Shown here one piece after another: positions 54,656 to 63,342 of a DNA stretch of 64,000 nt (position 1 is the first letter of the stretch; each line of letters opens with the position of its first letter). A program made the position numbers and the translations under genes. Below the pieces are notes generated by a model, which had not been told where the DNA came from, searched no databases, and saw only the letters and a list, made by a program, of their open reading frames with translations. The stretch comes from Clostridium bornimense (GTDB taxonomy: Bacteria; Bacillota; Clostridia; Clostridiales; Clostridiaceae), in contig NZ_JAHLOD010000005.1 of NCBI RefSeq assembly GCF_018917145.1, positions 1 to 64,000 of the forward strand. The letters run 5' to 3'.

Positions 54656-54708
54656 AAAAAGGTAGATAGGTTAAAAGTAGTCATTAGTTACTTTTAACCT
54701 ATCTTTTT
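54656..54708 (+). terminator. Second strong terminator before the xylanase gene
   Basis: GATAGGTTAAAAGTA (54665-54679) pairs perfectly with TACTTTTAACCTATC (54689-54703), followed by TTTTT. It insulates the glycoside hydrolase genes from upstream transcription. Confidence 0.93.
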
Positions 54709-54860
54709 AATTTTAGTTAATAAAATAGTACATTTAAGAGTAGAAAATGTGCATTTACGACAAAATCACACAAACTACACAGAAGAGTTAGTATAATACA
54801 CTATAGTAAACAAGAGTTGTGTTTAAGAAAAAGTTTATGAAATTATGAGGAGGAAATGGA

Positions 54861-56558
54861 ATGAAAAAGGTAATTAACTTTATTTTAATAATCTTTATGT
54901 TGACAGGTATTTTTAGTAATTTGTCAATTAAGGTATTTGCAGCAAGTAATACAATAGCTGATGGATGGTATTATATAAAGAATGTAAACGCACAAAAGTA
55001 TTTACAAGTAAAAGATAGTAAGGCTAAGAATGCTCAAAATGTTAATATATCAAAAGGAACAAAGGCAAATAATCAGAAGTGGTATGTAAAGAATCTTGGT
55101 AATGGTTATGTAACGATAAAGAGTGCTTTAGGCGAATATATGGTTGATATTGCTAATGGAACAAATAAAGATCATACAAATGTACAAATATATAGTGCAT
55201 ATTCAGGAAATGCACAGCAATTTGCTATAAAAGCTACAGCTACAAAAAATGTATATACAATAGCTACAAAAGTTAGTAGTGGTAAAAGAGGTTTAGATGC
55301 TGCAGGAGCTAAAAAAGTAGATGGAACAAATGTAATTCAATATACTTTAGGTAAAAATAAAAAAAATCAGGAATGGAAATTTGAATCAGCTAATGATAAT
55401 AATTCGAATGATAACAATAATTCTAATAGCAATTCAAATAATAATTCGAATTCTACTAATAATAGCGTATATTCTAAAGATAGCTTAAAAGGAGCTTATA
55501 GTAATACTTATGGTAAAGTGGGAAGTGCAGTAAATCTTAATCAATTACAAGATAGTAAGACATTAGAGTTTATTAAGAAACATTATAATAGTATAACAAT
55601 GGAAAACGAAATGAAGCCAGATGCACTACTAGGATATAATCCAACAAAGATAACCGTAGCAGAAGCTAAGAAAAAGGGCTATATAATTCCTGATGGTTAT
55701 AAAGAACAATATGTTCCAGAAATTAATTATGCAAAGATTGATAAAGTTTTACAAATAGCGAAAGATAACAATTTAAGTGTTAGATTTCACACATTAGTAT
55801 GGCATTCACAAACTCCAGATTGGTTTTTTAAGAATAATTTTTCAAATAGTCAGGGGCTTGTAAGCAAGTCTACTATGGATGGGCGTCTTGAGTATTATAT
55901 AAAGAATGTTATGGCACATGTTCATTCTAGCAAATACAGTGATGTTGTATATGCATGGGATGTCGTCAATGAATATCTACATAGTTCAAATAATAATTCT
56001 AACTGGATTAAGATTTATGGAAATGAAGGAGAAAAATCTACTTTAGTTAAAAAATCATTTACATATGCTAATGATATGTTGAACTATTACAAAGTTCGTA
56101 ATAGAGTTAAGCTATTTTATAATGATTACAACACATATCAAATTCCAGATAAGATAGTAAATATGATTAAGTTTGTTAATTCAAATGGAACTCTTTGTGA
56201 TGGTGTAGGAATGCAAAGTCATCTTGGATTAACATGGCCAAGTGTTTCTTATGTTGGGGAGGCAGTAGAAAAGTTTAAAAATGCTAAACTAGAAATTCAA
56301 ATTACTGAATTGGATGTCAAAATTGGAGATGGAAATAGTATAAATGCCAAGGAAAGTGAGCAAGCAAAATATTATTCAGATTTAATGAAAATGCTTAATG
56401 GAAAGAAAAAGAATGGTGCTAATATTACTGGTATAACTTTTTGGGGATTATCTGATAATGTATCATGGATAAGAAACGGATATCCTTTATTGTTTTCAGA
56501 TATTAATAAGCCTAAAAAAGCGTATTATTCTGTAATTGAAGCTAGTTCTAATTATTAA
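54861..56558 (+). CDS. Secreted GH10 endo-beta-1,4-xylanase with ricin-type carbohydrate-binding domain
   Basis: 565 residues. A signal peptide (1-~30, ending SIKVFAA) is followed by a ricin-B-lectin-like domain (about 32-173, with repeated QxW: NQKWYV, QEWKFE), an Asn/Ser linker (177-203) and a GH10 catalytic domain (205-562). The acid/base is E371 in WDVVNEYL and the nucleophile is E483 in ITELDVKIG. The FHTLVWHSQTPDWF segment is conserved. It would cut xylan chains outside the cell. Its lectin domain is nearly identical to that of the next gene, so the two probably work on the same arabinoxylan. AGGAGG precedes the ATG. Confidence 0.95.
   Translation: MKKVINFILIIFMLTGIFSNLSIKVFAASNTIADGWYYIKNVNAQKYLQVKDSKAKNAQNVNISKGTKANNQKWYVKNLGNGYVTIKSALGEYMVDIANGTNKDHTNVQIYSAYSGNAQQFAIKATATKNVYTIATKVSSGKRGLDAAGAKKVDGTNVIQYTLGKNKKNQEWKFESANDNNSNDNNNSNSNSNNNSNSTNNSVYSKDSLKGAYSNTYGKVGSAVNLNQLQDSKTLEFIKKHYNSITMENEMKPDALLGYNPTKITVAEAKKKGYIIPDGYKEQYVPEINYAKIDKVLQIAKDNNLSVRFHTLVWHSQTPDWFFKNNFSNSQGLVSKSTMDGRLEYYIKNVMAHVHSSKYSDVVYAWDVVNEYLHSSNNNSNWIKIYGNEGEKSTLVKKSFTYANDMLNYYKVRNRVKLFYNDYNTYQIPDKIVNMIKFVNSNGTLCDGVGMQSHLGLTWPSVSYVGEAVEKFKNAKLEIQITELDVKIGDGNSINAKESEQAKYYSDLMKMLNGKKKNGANITGITFWGLSDNVSWIRNGYPLLFSDINKPKKAYYSVIEASSNY
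54937..55384 (+). repeat. Duplicated ricin-type domain, copy 1
   Basis: This stretch and 56724-57171 are closely similar at the DNA level; runs such as GCAAGTAATACAATAGCTGA are identical in both. Each encodes the ~150-residue lectin domain directly after the signal peptide. The similarity ends at the linker, so only this module was duplicated. Confidence 0.9.
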
Positions 56559-56632
56559 ATATGCCTATATGTTTCAAAATTATTGTAACTTATATGAAAC
56601 TTTATAATAAAATTTAAAGGGGAGGTGTATGT

Positions 56633-58699
56633 ATGAATAGATTATTCAAAAAGATTATTAATTATTTAATTGTAACATTTATGATGTTAGGGTTAATTGG
56701 AAATATACCAAGTACTGCATTTGCAGCAAGTAATACAATAGCTGATGGATGGTATTATATAAAGAATGTAAACGCACAAAAGTATTTACAAGTAAAAGAC
56801 AGTAAAGCGAAAAATGCACAAAATGTAAATATATCAAGAGGTACAAAAGCTAACAATCAAAAATGGTATGTAAAGAATCTTGAAAATGGATATGTAACAA
56901 TAAAAAGTGCTTTAGGAGAATACATGATTGATATTGCAAATGGAACTGATAAAGATGGCATAAATGTACAAATATATAGTGCCTATTCAGGAAAGGCACA
57001 ACAATTTGAAATAAAATCAACAGCTACAAAAAATGTATATACTATAGCTACAAAAGTTAGTAATTCCAAAAGAGGTCTAGATGCTGAGCGAGCTAAGAAA
57101 GAAGATGGAACAAATGTAATTCAATATACTTTAGGTAAAGATAAGAAAAATCAACAATGGAAATTTGAAGTTGCTGATAGTGACAGTTCTGGAGGTGAAT
57201 CAGACCCATCAAGTAGTAAGAATAATCTTGGATCTATTGATGTGTATGTAGATAAATTAAATGGTTCAGCGAATAAGATAGGTAGTGTACCTGTAAGGGG
57301 AAATGGATTCAAAACAACGACAAGTGCTAAAGATCCATATTCTCCAAAAACGAAACAAGATAAAAATACTTCTAATTTGTCATTGACAAAGAGTTTTAAG
57401 GAATCAAATGGTTCCTTAGGAAATAATCCATTAATAACTCAAGGATTTATGGCAGATCCTACTGCCGTTGAATATAATGGTAGATTATATGTGTATGGCA
57501 CAGAAGATGTTATTGCTTATGATGCTAATGGGAATGTTAAAAATAATTCTTATCCAACGCATACTTTAAAGGTAATTTCTTCAGAAGACCTAGTTAACTG
57601 GAGAGATGAAGGCTCTATAGATGTAAAAGCAGTTACTAAGTGGGCAAATAATGCATGGGCACCATCTATTTGTAAAAAGAAGGTTAATGGATCATATAAG
57701 TTTTTCTTATACTTTGCTAATGGTGCTAACGGAATAGGTGTATTAACAGCTGATTCGCCAACGGGTCCTTGGAAATCTCCAAGATCTTCAGCATTAGTAT
57801 CAAGAAGTACGCCAGGATGTTCCGGATCAGAAGTACCATGGCTATTTGATCCAGCAGTATTAGTTGATGATGATGGTACTGGCTATCTTTATTTTGGTGG
57901 TGGAACTGATGGTAAAGATAAAAATAATCCAGGTACAGCTAGAGTTGTGAAATTAGGTAATGATATGGTAAGTCTTGCATCAAATCCTGTAAAAATGAGT
58001 CCAGCAGGATTATTTGAAGATAGTGAAATAAATAAAATTGGGGATACGTACTATTACTCATATTGCACAAATTTTAGCACAAGTTCTGTAAATAAAGGAT
58101 CTATATATTACATGGTTAGTAAAAATCCTATGTCAGGATGGCAGCAAAAAGGACAATTATTTGCTAGTACAGGTTCTCAATTTAATGGCTTAGGCGGAAA
58201 CAATCATCATAAGTTAATAGAATTCAAAGGGAAATATTACATTTTATATCATACTATAGTCCTTGAAAAGAGAGCTTATGGTAGTACAAAAGGATATCGT
58301 TGTGTACAATTAGATCAATTATCAGTAAATACAGGTAGTAAGACTTTAAGTGCTAAAGGCACATATAATGGAATTACTAATGGTGTGGGAAATTTAGATG
58401 GACGCAAATATATTAATGCATCAACAATGGCATGGAATGGTGGATTAAAAACTAAGTATTCTAATTCACAAAAATCTATGGTAATAGATTCTATAAATAC
58501 AGGAGATTGGTTAGGTATAAAATCAGTAAACTTTGGATCAAATGCGAAAAAGTTAACTGTAACTCTTGCATCAGATTCAAATGAAGATCAATATAAAAAG
58601 GTCGAAGTAACATTAGATAAATCAGTAAGTAATATACATGACCTATACTTTGTATTCCGTGGTGAAGGATATCATGTAGCAGGATGGCAGTTTAGTTAA
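56633..58699 (+). CDS. Secreted GH43 arabinoxylan arabinofuranohydrolase-like enzyme with ricin-type and CBM6-like domains
   Basis: 688 residues. A signal peptide (1-~31) and a ricin-type lectin domain (33-180) are followed by a Ser/Asp/Asn linker and a GH43 five-bladed propeller (from ~255 to ~575). The catalytic set is D275 (FMADPTAV), D406 (LFDPAVLVDD) and E462 (LFEDSEI). The C-terminal ~110 residues (STMAWNGGLKTKYS to GYHVAGWQFS) look like a CBM6 domain. The layout resembles XynD-type enzymes that remove arabinose from arabinoxylan. It is downstream of the xylanase by 75 bases and probably in the same transcript. Confidence 0.9.
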   Translation: MNRLFKKIINYLIVTFMMLGLIGNIPSTAFAASNTIADGWYYIKNVNAQKYLQVKDSKAKNAQNVNISRGTKANNQKWYVKNLENGYVTIKSALGEYMIDIANGTDKDGINVQIYSAYSGKAQQFEIKSTATKNVYTIATKVSNSKRGLDAERAKKEDGTNVIQYTLGKDKKNQQWKFEVADSDSSGGESDPSSSKNNLGSIDVYVDKLNGSANKIGSVPVRGNGFKTTTSAKDPYSPKTKQDKNTSNLSLTKSFKESNGSLGNNPLITQGFMADPTAVEYNGRLYVYGTEDVIAYDANGNVKNNSYPTHTLKVISSEDLVNWRDEGSIDVKAVTKWANNAWAPSICKKKVNGSYKFFLYFANGANGIGVLTADSPTGPWKSPRSSALVSRSTPGCSGSEVPWLFDPAVLVDDDGTGYLYFGGGTDGKDKNNPGTARVVKLGNDMVSLASNPVKMSPAGLFEDSEINKIGDTYYYSYCTNFSTSSVNKGSIYYMVSKNPMSGWQQKGQLFASTGSQFNGLGGNNHHKLIEFKGKYYILYHTIVLEKRAYGSTKGYRCVQLDQLSVNTGSKTLSAKGTYNGITNGVGNLDGRKYINASTMAWNGGLKTKYSNSQKSMVIDSINTGDWLGIKSVNFGSNAKKLTVTLASDSNEDQYKKVEVTLDKSVSNIHDLYFVFRGEGYHVAGWQFS
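56724..57171 (+). repeat. Duplicated ricin-type domain, copy 2
   Basis: Partner of the copy at 54937-55384. Small differences (for example ISRGTKAN here against ISKGTKAN there) show limited divergence since duplication or recent gene conversion. Confidence 0.9.
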
Positions 58700-58741
58700 G
58701 AAGTTTGTTATTGATTTAAGTAAATAAAAAGATGTCTTTTT

Positions 58742-58830
58742 TAAGGAGGTGTCGCATTAGCAGATGAAAATTTGCTTGCGATACCTTCATTTATTATTAG
58801 ATGAGATAAAAGGTATAAATGGCATATTTA
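58742..58830 (+). repeat. Hairpin-forming relic homologous to 24556-24656 (opposite strand)
   Basis: GGAGGTGTCGCATTAGCAGA, then GCGATACCT and TTTATTA match, in the same order, the minus strand at 24656-24600. Translation gives GGVALADENLLAIPSFII against PLTSEKLLAIPPFITT, so both are probably remnants of one protein family. The GGTGTCGCA/TGCGATACC arms also form a hairpin that may end the GH43 transcript. An AAAAAGA/TCTTTTT mini-hairpin precedes it. Confidence 0.5.
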
Positions 58831-58934
58831 TGATATAATAACTAATGTAAGGAAACTTATATGGGTTATCCTTCTTTCAAGGTCAGGTGTTATCAATTGC
58901 CTATAGCAATTAGGGATAGAAAGAAGGTGATATC
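58824..58934 (+). promoter_or_regulatory. Promoter and structured leader of the type I toxin mRNA
   Basis: An extended -10 (TGATATAAT, 58831-58839) should start transcription near 58846 at GTAAGG. The leader holds AAGGTCAGGTGTTATC (58880-58895), which can pair over 16 bases (one G-T) with GATAACACTTGACCTT at 59161-59176 in the 3' end of the same RNA. A local inverted repeat (CAATTGCCTATAGCAATT, about 58895-58912) lies before the AAGAAGGTGA ribosome binding site. Such leaders usually keep the toxin untranslated until processed. Confidence 0.7.
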
Positions 58935-59099
58935 ATGACAGAGTTTATCGAGGCACTTTTTATATTATCATTTACGATAATAGCCTTAACTTCTATAGTA
59001 CATGGAAAGAAATTTTCAACTAGAGTAGATAAAAAAGATGATTCAATTCAGGCTGAAATATCAGTTAATGAAGATAATGATATTAAAAGAAAAAAGTAG
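58935..59099 (+). CDS. Putative holin-like/Fst-type small toxin
   Basis: A 54-residue protein with one membrane helix (FIEALFILSFTIIALTSIV, residues 4-22) followed by a charged tail (HGKKFSTRVDKKDD, ending KRKKK-like). This is the plan of type I toxins of the Fst/TxpA/holin-like group, which insert in the membrane when overproduced. AGAAGGTGA precedes the ATG. The stop codon lies inside the terminator hairpin of the opposing RNA. Toxicity is inferred from architecture, not shown. Confidence 0.72.
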   Translation: MTEFIEALFILSFTIIALTSIVHGKKFSTRVDKKDDSIQAEISVNEDNDIKRKK

Positions 59100-59185
59100 C
59101 TCACCCTCGCAAAGTTAGCTACTTCGATCTTTAAATTACTCATTTAAGTTATAGGTCAACGATAACACTTGACCTTAATCCTTAC
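59090..59185 (-). ncRNA. Putative antisense antitoxin RNA
   Basis: On the minus strand an extended -10 (TGATATAAT, about 59198-59190) should start an RNA near 59184 with GTAAGG, the same start as the toxin mRNA. It would run to the hairpin AGTAGCT/AGCTACT (59123-59095), followed on that strand by TTTTTTC. The ~95-base RNA overlaps the 3' end of the toxin mRNA, as in RatA- and RCd-type antitoxins. Confidence 0.7.
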
Positions 59186-59395
59186 TAATATTATATCATA
59201 CTTTATGATATAATATACAAAATTAATATAAAAGCACGAAGCTTTTTTAGTTGAAGGTAAGATTTCACATTTTGTTTGGAACAATGAAGAAGATAAAACT
59301 GTTATGATATGAAGTCAAAATCTTTAATACTATCAATTATACTACATGCATTAAATGATTTAACATTTTTAAATTTTGTATAAGGAGAGGTCGCA

Positions 59396-59848
59396 GTGAA
59401 ATTAGGAATAATATCAGATACTCATGGTGTTTTAAGAAATGAAGTAATAGAAAACCTTAATGGATGCGATTATATTATTCATGGTGGTGATGTAGGCGGA
59501 AAAGAAATTATAGATAATTTAAGAAATATTGCAGGTACAATTGTTGTTAAAGGTAATAATGATAAAGATCCTTGGGGATGTACTTTACCTAAATCTAAGA
59601 AAGTAAATTTAGATGATTTTGTAGTATATGTTGTTCATGATAAAAAAGACATAGAGTATGAGAAATTAGATGATGTAAATATAGTTGTATATGGACATTC
59701 TCATAAATATAATGAGGAAAATTATAGAGGTATAACTTTTATTAATCCAGGTTCTTGTGGTAGAAGAAGATTTTCGTTGCCACTTACTATGGCAATAGTA
59801 AAGGGAGATAAGGATAATATAAGTGTTGAGAAAATAATTTTAGAATGA
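59396..59848 (+). CDS. YfcE/MJ0936-type metallophosphodiesterase
   Basis: A 150-residue single-domain phosphodiesterase with all metal-ligand motifs: IISDTHG, IIHGGDVG, VVKGNNDKD, VVHDKKD and YGHSHK. The last ~30 residues (FINPGSCGRRRFSLP) are typical for this small family. Start GTG with GGAGAGG eight bases upstream. It would hydrolyse small phosphodiesters in the cytoplasm; the physiological substrate is unknown. Confidence 0.95.
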   Translation: MKLGIISDTHGVLRNEVIENLNGCDYIIHGGDVGGKEIIDNLRNIAGTIVVKGNNDKDPWGCTLPKSKKVNLDDFVVYVVHDKKDIEYEKLDDVNIVVYGHSHKYNEENYRGITFINPGSCGRRRFSLPLTMAIVKGDKDNISVEKIILE

Positions 59849-59942
59849 AGAGGCTGTTGCAAGTAAAGGATTAGTAGTTACTAATATTAGATGCATTTTA
59901 TGTTGCAATAGTTAGAGAGCAATTTATTTTGGAGTGAAGATA

Positions 59943-60866
59943 ATGGATACAAGATCAATTTATACAAATAAAAGAAATATTGTTTTATTAGCTACATTAT
60001 GTTGCTTTTTATGGGGCAGTGCTTATCCATGTATAAAGATAGGATACAAACTATTTAATATACCTACTAATGATATAGCATCAAAATTTGTTTTTGCAGG
60101 TATAAGGTTCTTTTTAGCAGGATTAATTGTTCTTGCTATAGCAGTAGTGATGAAAAAAGGTATATTTTCATTTAGTAAAAAAGATATACTTAGAATTTCT
60201 TTTTTGGGTTTAGGACAAACATCCCTTCAGTACATATTTTTTTATATAGGAATGACATTTACTACAGGAATAACGGGATCTATAATAACAGGGTCAGGTA
60301 CATTCTTTAGTATTATATTGGCACATTTTATTTATAAAAATGATAAGATTAACAAAAGCAAGATATTGGGCTGCATTGTAGGATTTACAGGTGTTGTTCT
60401 TGCAAATCTTAATAACGGTTCACTACTTAAAAGTTCCTTTTCTTTTAAGGGAGAGGGGTTAATAATGCTTGCAGCATTATCGTTGTCCATATTTTCAATT
60501 TATGGTAAGAAGATTACGCAAAAATTGGATGCGTTTATTGTCACAGGATATCAATTAGCAATAGGAGGATTCATATTGGTGATTTTAGGATATGGATTAG
60601 GTGGACAATTAGTAGGTTTTAACTTTAAGTCAATAATATTATTAATTTATATGGCATTATTATCCTCAGTAGCATTTTCTATATGGACTATATTATTAAA
60701 GTACAATAAGGTTGCAGTTATATCCATGTTTAACTTTTTAGTACCTGTTTTCGGAGCAATATTAAGCGCAGTATTTTTAGGAGAGAATATCTTTGATATT
60801 AAATTATTAGCATCATTAATGTTAGTTTGCAGTGGTATATTTGCGGTATATAGATGTCAGGATTAA
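59943..60866 (+). CDS. EamA family drug/metabolite transporter
   Basis: About 307 residues with ten predicted membrane helices in two EamA repeats. The first begins ATLCCFLWGSAYPCIKIGYK, the second near EGLIMLAALSLSIFSIYGKK. The end (VPVFGAILSAVFLGENIF, then YRC) is typical of the family, which exports amino acids or small metabolites. ATG 59943 is chosen, with GGAG nine bases upstream; GTG 59934 is possible. The substrate cannot be read from sequence. Confidence 0.93.
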   Translation: MDTRSIYTNKRNIVLLATLCCFLWGSAYPCIKIGYKLFNIPTNDIASKFVFAGIRFFLAGLIVLAIAVVMKKGIFSFSKKDILRISFLGLGQTSLQYIFFYIGMTFTTGITGSIITGSGTFFSIILAHFIYKNDKINKSKILGCIVGFTGVVLANLNNGSLLKSSFSFKGEGLIMLAALSLSIFSIYGKKITQKLDAFIVTGYQLAIGGFILVILGYGLGGQLVGFNFKSIILLIYMALLSSVAFSIWTILLKYNKVAVISMFNFLVPVFGAILSAVFLGENIFDIKLLASLMLVCSGIFAVYRCQD

Positions 60867-60952
60867 AATTATTAGCTTTATATTATTATGTTAAAGCAGG
60901 TTGCTCTACGTACTAAATCTAGAAGTGATTAGAAGAATGGCTTACTTCAAGA

Positions 60953-60998
60953 ATAAAACCCTCTTAAAAATTAAACTTAATTTTTAAGAGGGTTTTAT
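60953..60998. terminator. Bidirectional terminator between convergent transporters
   Basis: ATAAAACCCTCTTAAAAATT (60954-60972) pairs with AATTTTTAAGAGGGTTTTAT (60979-60998). Both ends carry A or T tracts. It lies between the EamA and AGCS genes and serves both strands. Confidence 0.95.
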
Positions 60999-61014
60999 AG
61001 TACAAAGCTACTTT

Positions 61015-62448
61015 CTAAATTTTTGATTGCAAGGTTTTGGAGGAGTCTTTTTCTTGTTTTTCAGCTATAATGATATTTTGAAATTCTTTAACATCTTTAG
61101 CAAGTACACCACTTAGAACTAAAAGGCAAATAAGATTTGGAATAGCCATAAGTCCATTCATAATATCTGAGAAGGACCAGACAACTTTAAGAGCTGTTGT
61201 TGCTCCTATATATGATACTAATGAAAAGATGATACGGTATATGATGCAATATTTAGGTTTCTTTACTAAGTATTCAAAAGCTTTTTCACCATGATATTCC
61301 CAACCAATAATAGTTGAAAATGCAAAAAGTACGATGCAAATGCTAACTAGTATACCACCAAATTTTCCAAGGACTGAGGAAAATGCCATTATTGTTAAAG
61401 CAGATCCTGTGACTAATTCTAAAGAAGCATCTAATGTTCCTAAAACGCCGGAACTTGCAATAGCAAGACCTGTAATTGTACAAACTACAATGGTATCAAA
61501 AAAGGTACCAGTCATGTTTATGTATCCTTGACGTACAGGGTTGTCAGTTGTTGCAGCGGCTGCAGTTATAGCCGCAGAACCTAAACCAGCCTCATTAGAA
61601 AATACACCTCTTGCAACACCCCATCTTAATGATTGCATCATACTTACCATAATAGTTCCGCCTACGCCACCAGCTGCAGCTTTTGTGCTAAAAGCCATTT
61701 TAAAAATAGTAGCAACTCCACTTGGTAAGTTTTTTATATTAAATAAGATTACTAAAATTCCTGCTAATACATAGAATACAGCCATTGTTGGCACTACTAC
61801 TTGAGAAACTTTAGAAATGTTTTTGATACCACCAACAATGATAAGTAATGCAAGGACAGTTATGATAATACCAGTTATCCATAAAGGTATATTAAATGTT
61901 TCTTCTAGAGCAGCAGATATTGAATTGGCTTGTGTTAAGTTACCTATGCCAAAAGAAGCAAGGACTGTGAATAGTGCGAAAAGAAAACCAAGTATATTAC
62001 CAACTTTTTTATTTTTGAAAGCATGTTTCATAGTGTACATAGGTCCACCAGACATTTCACCATTTTCATTAACTACACGATATTTTATAGCAAGCATACA
62101 TTCAGCAAATTTAGAACTAAGGCCAAAACAAGCTGAAATCCACATCCATACTAAAGCACCAGGACCACCTAGTACCATAGCTGTAGCTACACCAACTATA
62201 TTACCAGTACCAATTGTTGCTGCAAGGGCAGTCATAAGTGCCGAAAATGGTGAAATATCACCTTCACCTCTATTTTTACTACGAGCTTCTTTACTAAGTA
62301 CACTTTTCAAAGCGTATCCTAGATTACGCCATGGTAGAAAATTCAACCTTATTGTTAAAAATACTCCAGTACCGACTAATAATACAAGCATTACTGGTCC
62401 CCAAATAAAATCATCAATAGAACTTAGAACTTTTGAAAATAAATCCAT
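61015..62448 (-). CDS. Alanine/glycine:cation symporter (AGCS family)
   Basis: A 477-residue sodium- or proton-coupled amino-acid importer with about eleven membrane helices. Family signatures are GTGVFLTIRLNFLPWRNLGY, ALAATIGTGNIVGVATAM (sodium and substrate site), GGPMYTMKHAF and WGVARGVFSNEAGLGSA. The length is standard for AlsT/YrbD-type proteins. AAGGGGGAAT upstream on the minus strand supports the start. A long hairpin sits in its 5' leader. Confidence 0.97.
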   Translation of the reverse strand: MDLFSKVLSSIDDFIWGPVMLVLLVGTGVFLTIRLNFLPWRNLGYALKSVLSKEARSKNRGEGDISPFSALMTALAATIGTGNIVGVATAMVLGGPGALVWMWISACFGLSSKFAECMLAIKYRVVNENGEMSGGPMYTMKHAFKNKKVGNILGFLFALFTVLASFGIGNLTQANSISAALEETFNIPLWITGIIITVLALLIIVGGIKNISKVSQVVVPTMAVFYVLAGILVILFNIKNLPSGVATIFKMAFSTKAAAGGVGGTIMVSMMQSLRWGVARGVFSNEAGLGSAAITAAAATTDNPVRQGYINMTGTFFDTIVVCTITGLAIASSGVLGTLDASLELVTGSALTIMAFSSVLGKFGGILVSICIVLFAFSTIIGWEYHGEKAFEYLVKKPKYCIIYRIIFSLVSYIGATTALKVVWSFSDIMNGLMAIPNLICLLVLSGVLAKDVKEFQNIIIAEKQEKDSSKTLQSKI

Positions 62449-62473
62449 AATGTATTCCCCCTTTTCAGTAAAA

Positions 62474-62531
62474 GAAAAAATTCATAGCATTAGAGCTATT
62501 GTAGACAACATCGCCCTAAAACTATGAATTT
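62474..62531 (-). promoter_or_regulatory. Leader hairpin/attenuator candidate of the AGCS gene
   Basis: On the minus strand AAATTCATAG (62531-62522) pairs with CTATGAATTT (62487-62478), followed by TTTTC. Inside it TTAGGGC pairs with GCTCTAA and TTGT with ACAA, giving one long interrupted stem. It ends about 25 bases before the symporter start and has no gene upstream to terminate, so attenuation control is likely. It does not match glycine, lysine or T-box consensus features I know. Confidence 0.6.
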
Positions 62532-62647
62532 CTAAGATTTAACTTATCATATCACAATTAGTATAATATGTAAAGCATAGGTGGAATTTTTAGATTATTA
62601 TACATTAGTGAAGAAAACTATGTAGAAGCATCTATTTAGTAGATTAA

Positions 62648-63295
62648 TTATTCAATGGCCTCATTTTTATGGATAATATATGTCTTAAAAAGAATATCTT
62701 CAACAAAAGAATATAAACTGCTTGTTATGAAATATATACCTAATGCAACGGGAGTCCTTAATGTTAATAGAACACTGATTATAACTGTAGTTAGTATCAT
62801 TTCTTTGTTAGGTGAAGTTTTAGATGCAGCTTTAAAATAAGGAATATAATTTATCAAATTTGGAGCTAACACAATTAATGTATATATACAAGGAATTATA
62901 AACAAGTTATCAGGTAAGTTCAAATTATTAATCCAAGGAACCAATATAGTTGAATATCCATAAGGCATTTTTACAAACGTATGGTATAGTGAATAAATTA
63001 TCGGCATTTGCAGCAAAAGAGTAGTACAACCTAACATTCCTTTTAAACTGTCTTTAGAGTATTTTTTTAATTCAGACTCAAGCTTTTTAGGATTATTTTT
63101 ATATTTTTCTTTGAGTTTGTTTATTTTTTCTCCTAAAATTTGTTGATTTTTCATAGATATTTTTTGCTTTATTGATAGTGGCATTAGGAATACCTTCACT
63201 AATAGAGTAATTATAACTATAGCAATTCCCAAATCTCCAGTGCAGTCTAATAATATATTTAATAAACTTTGTAACATATTTGAAATGAAATCCAT
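62648..63295 (-). CDS. YidC/Oxa1-type membrane protein insertase paralogue
   Basis: A 215-residue Oxa1-superfamily protein with about five membrane helices. Family features: LGIAIVIITLLVKVFLMPLS (TM1 with the groove), the cytoplasmic hairpin KINKLKEKYKNNPKKLESEL, then LLLQMPIIYSLYHTF and TPVALGIYFITSSLYSFVED. There is no lipobox at the start, unlike the usual Firmicutes housekeeping SpoIIIJ/YidC. It would insert or fold membrane proteins. A small membrane-protein gene lies 47 bases upstream in the same direction and could be co-transcribed. Confidence 0.88.
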   Translation of the reverse strand: MDFISNMLQSLLNILLDCTGDLGIAIVIITLLVKVFLMPLSIKQKISMKNQQILGEKINKLKEKYKNNPKKLESELKKYSKDSLKGMLGCTTLLLQMPIIYSLYHTFVKMPYGYSTILVPWINNLNLPDNLFIIPCIYTLIVLAPNLINYIPYFKAASKTSPNKEMILTTVIISVLLTLRTPVALGIYFITSSLYSFVEDILFKTYIIHKNEAIE

Positions 63296-63342
63296 TCTTT
63301 TCTCTCCTTTTTATTTATGTTATTCTAAATGGTTCATTTCAA

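Noticed and set aside
61817-62527. A 236-codon plus-strand frame opposite the AGCS symporter, with shorter ones at 61334 and 61541
   Set aside because: They are antisense shadows of a strongly conserved membrane protein; composition is typical of such mirrors and no ribosome binding site is present.
62474-62531. T-box or glycine riboswitch in front of the AGCS gene
   Set aside because: No specifier-loop, T-box sequence or tandem glycine aptamer motifs are visible; only a single interrupted stem is seen.
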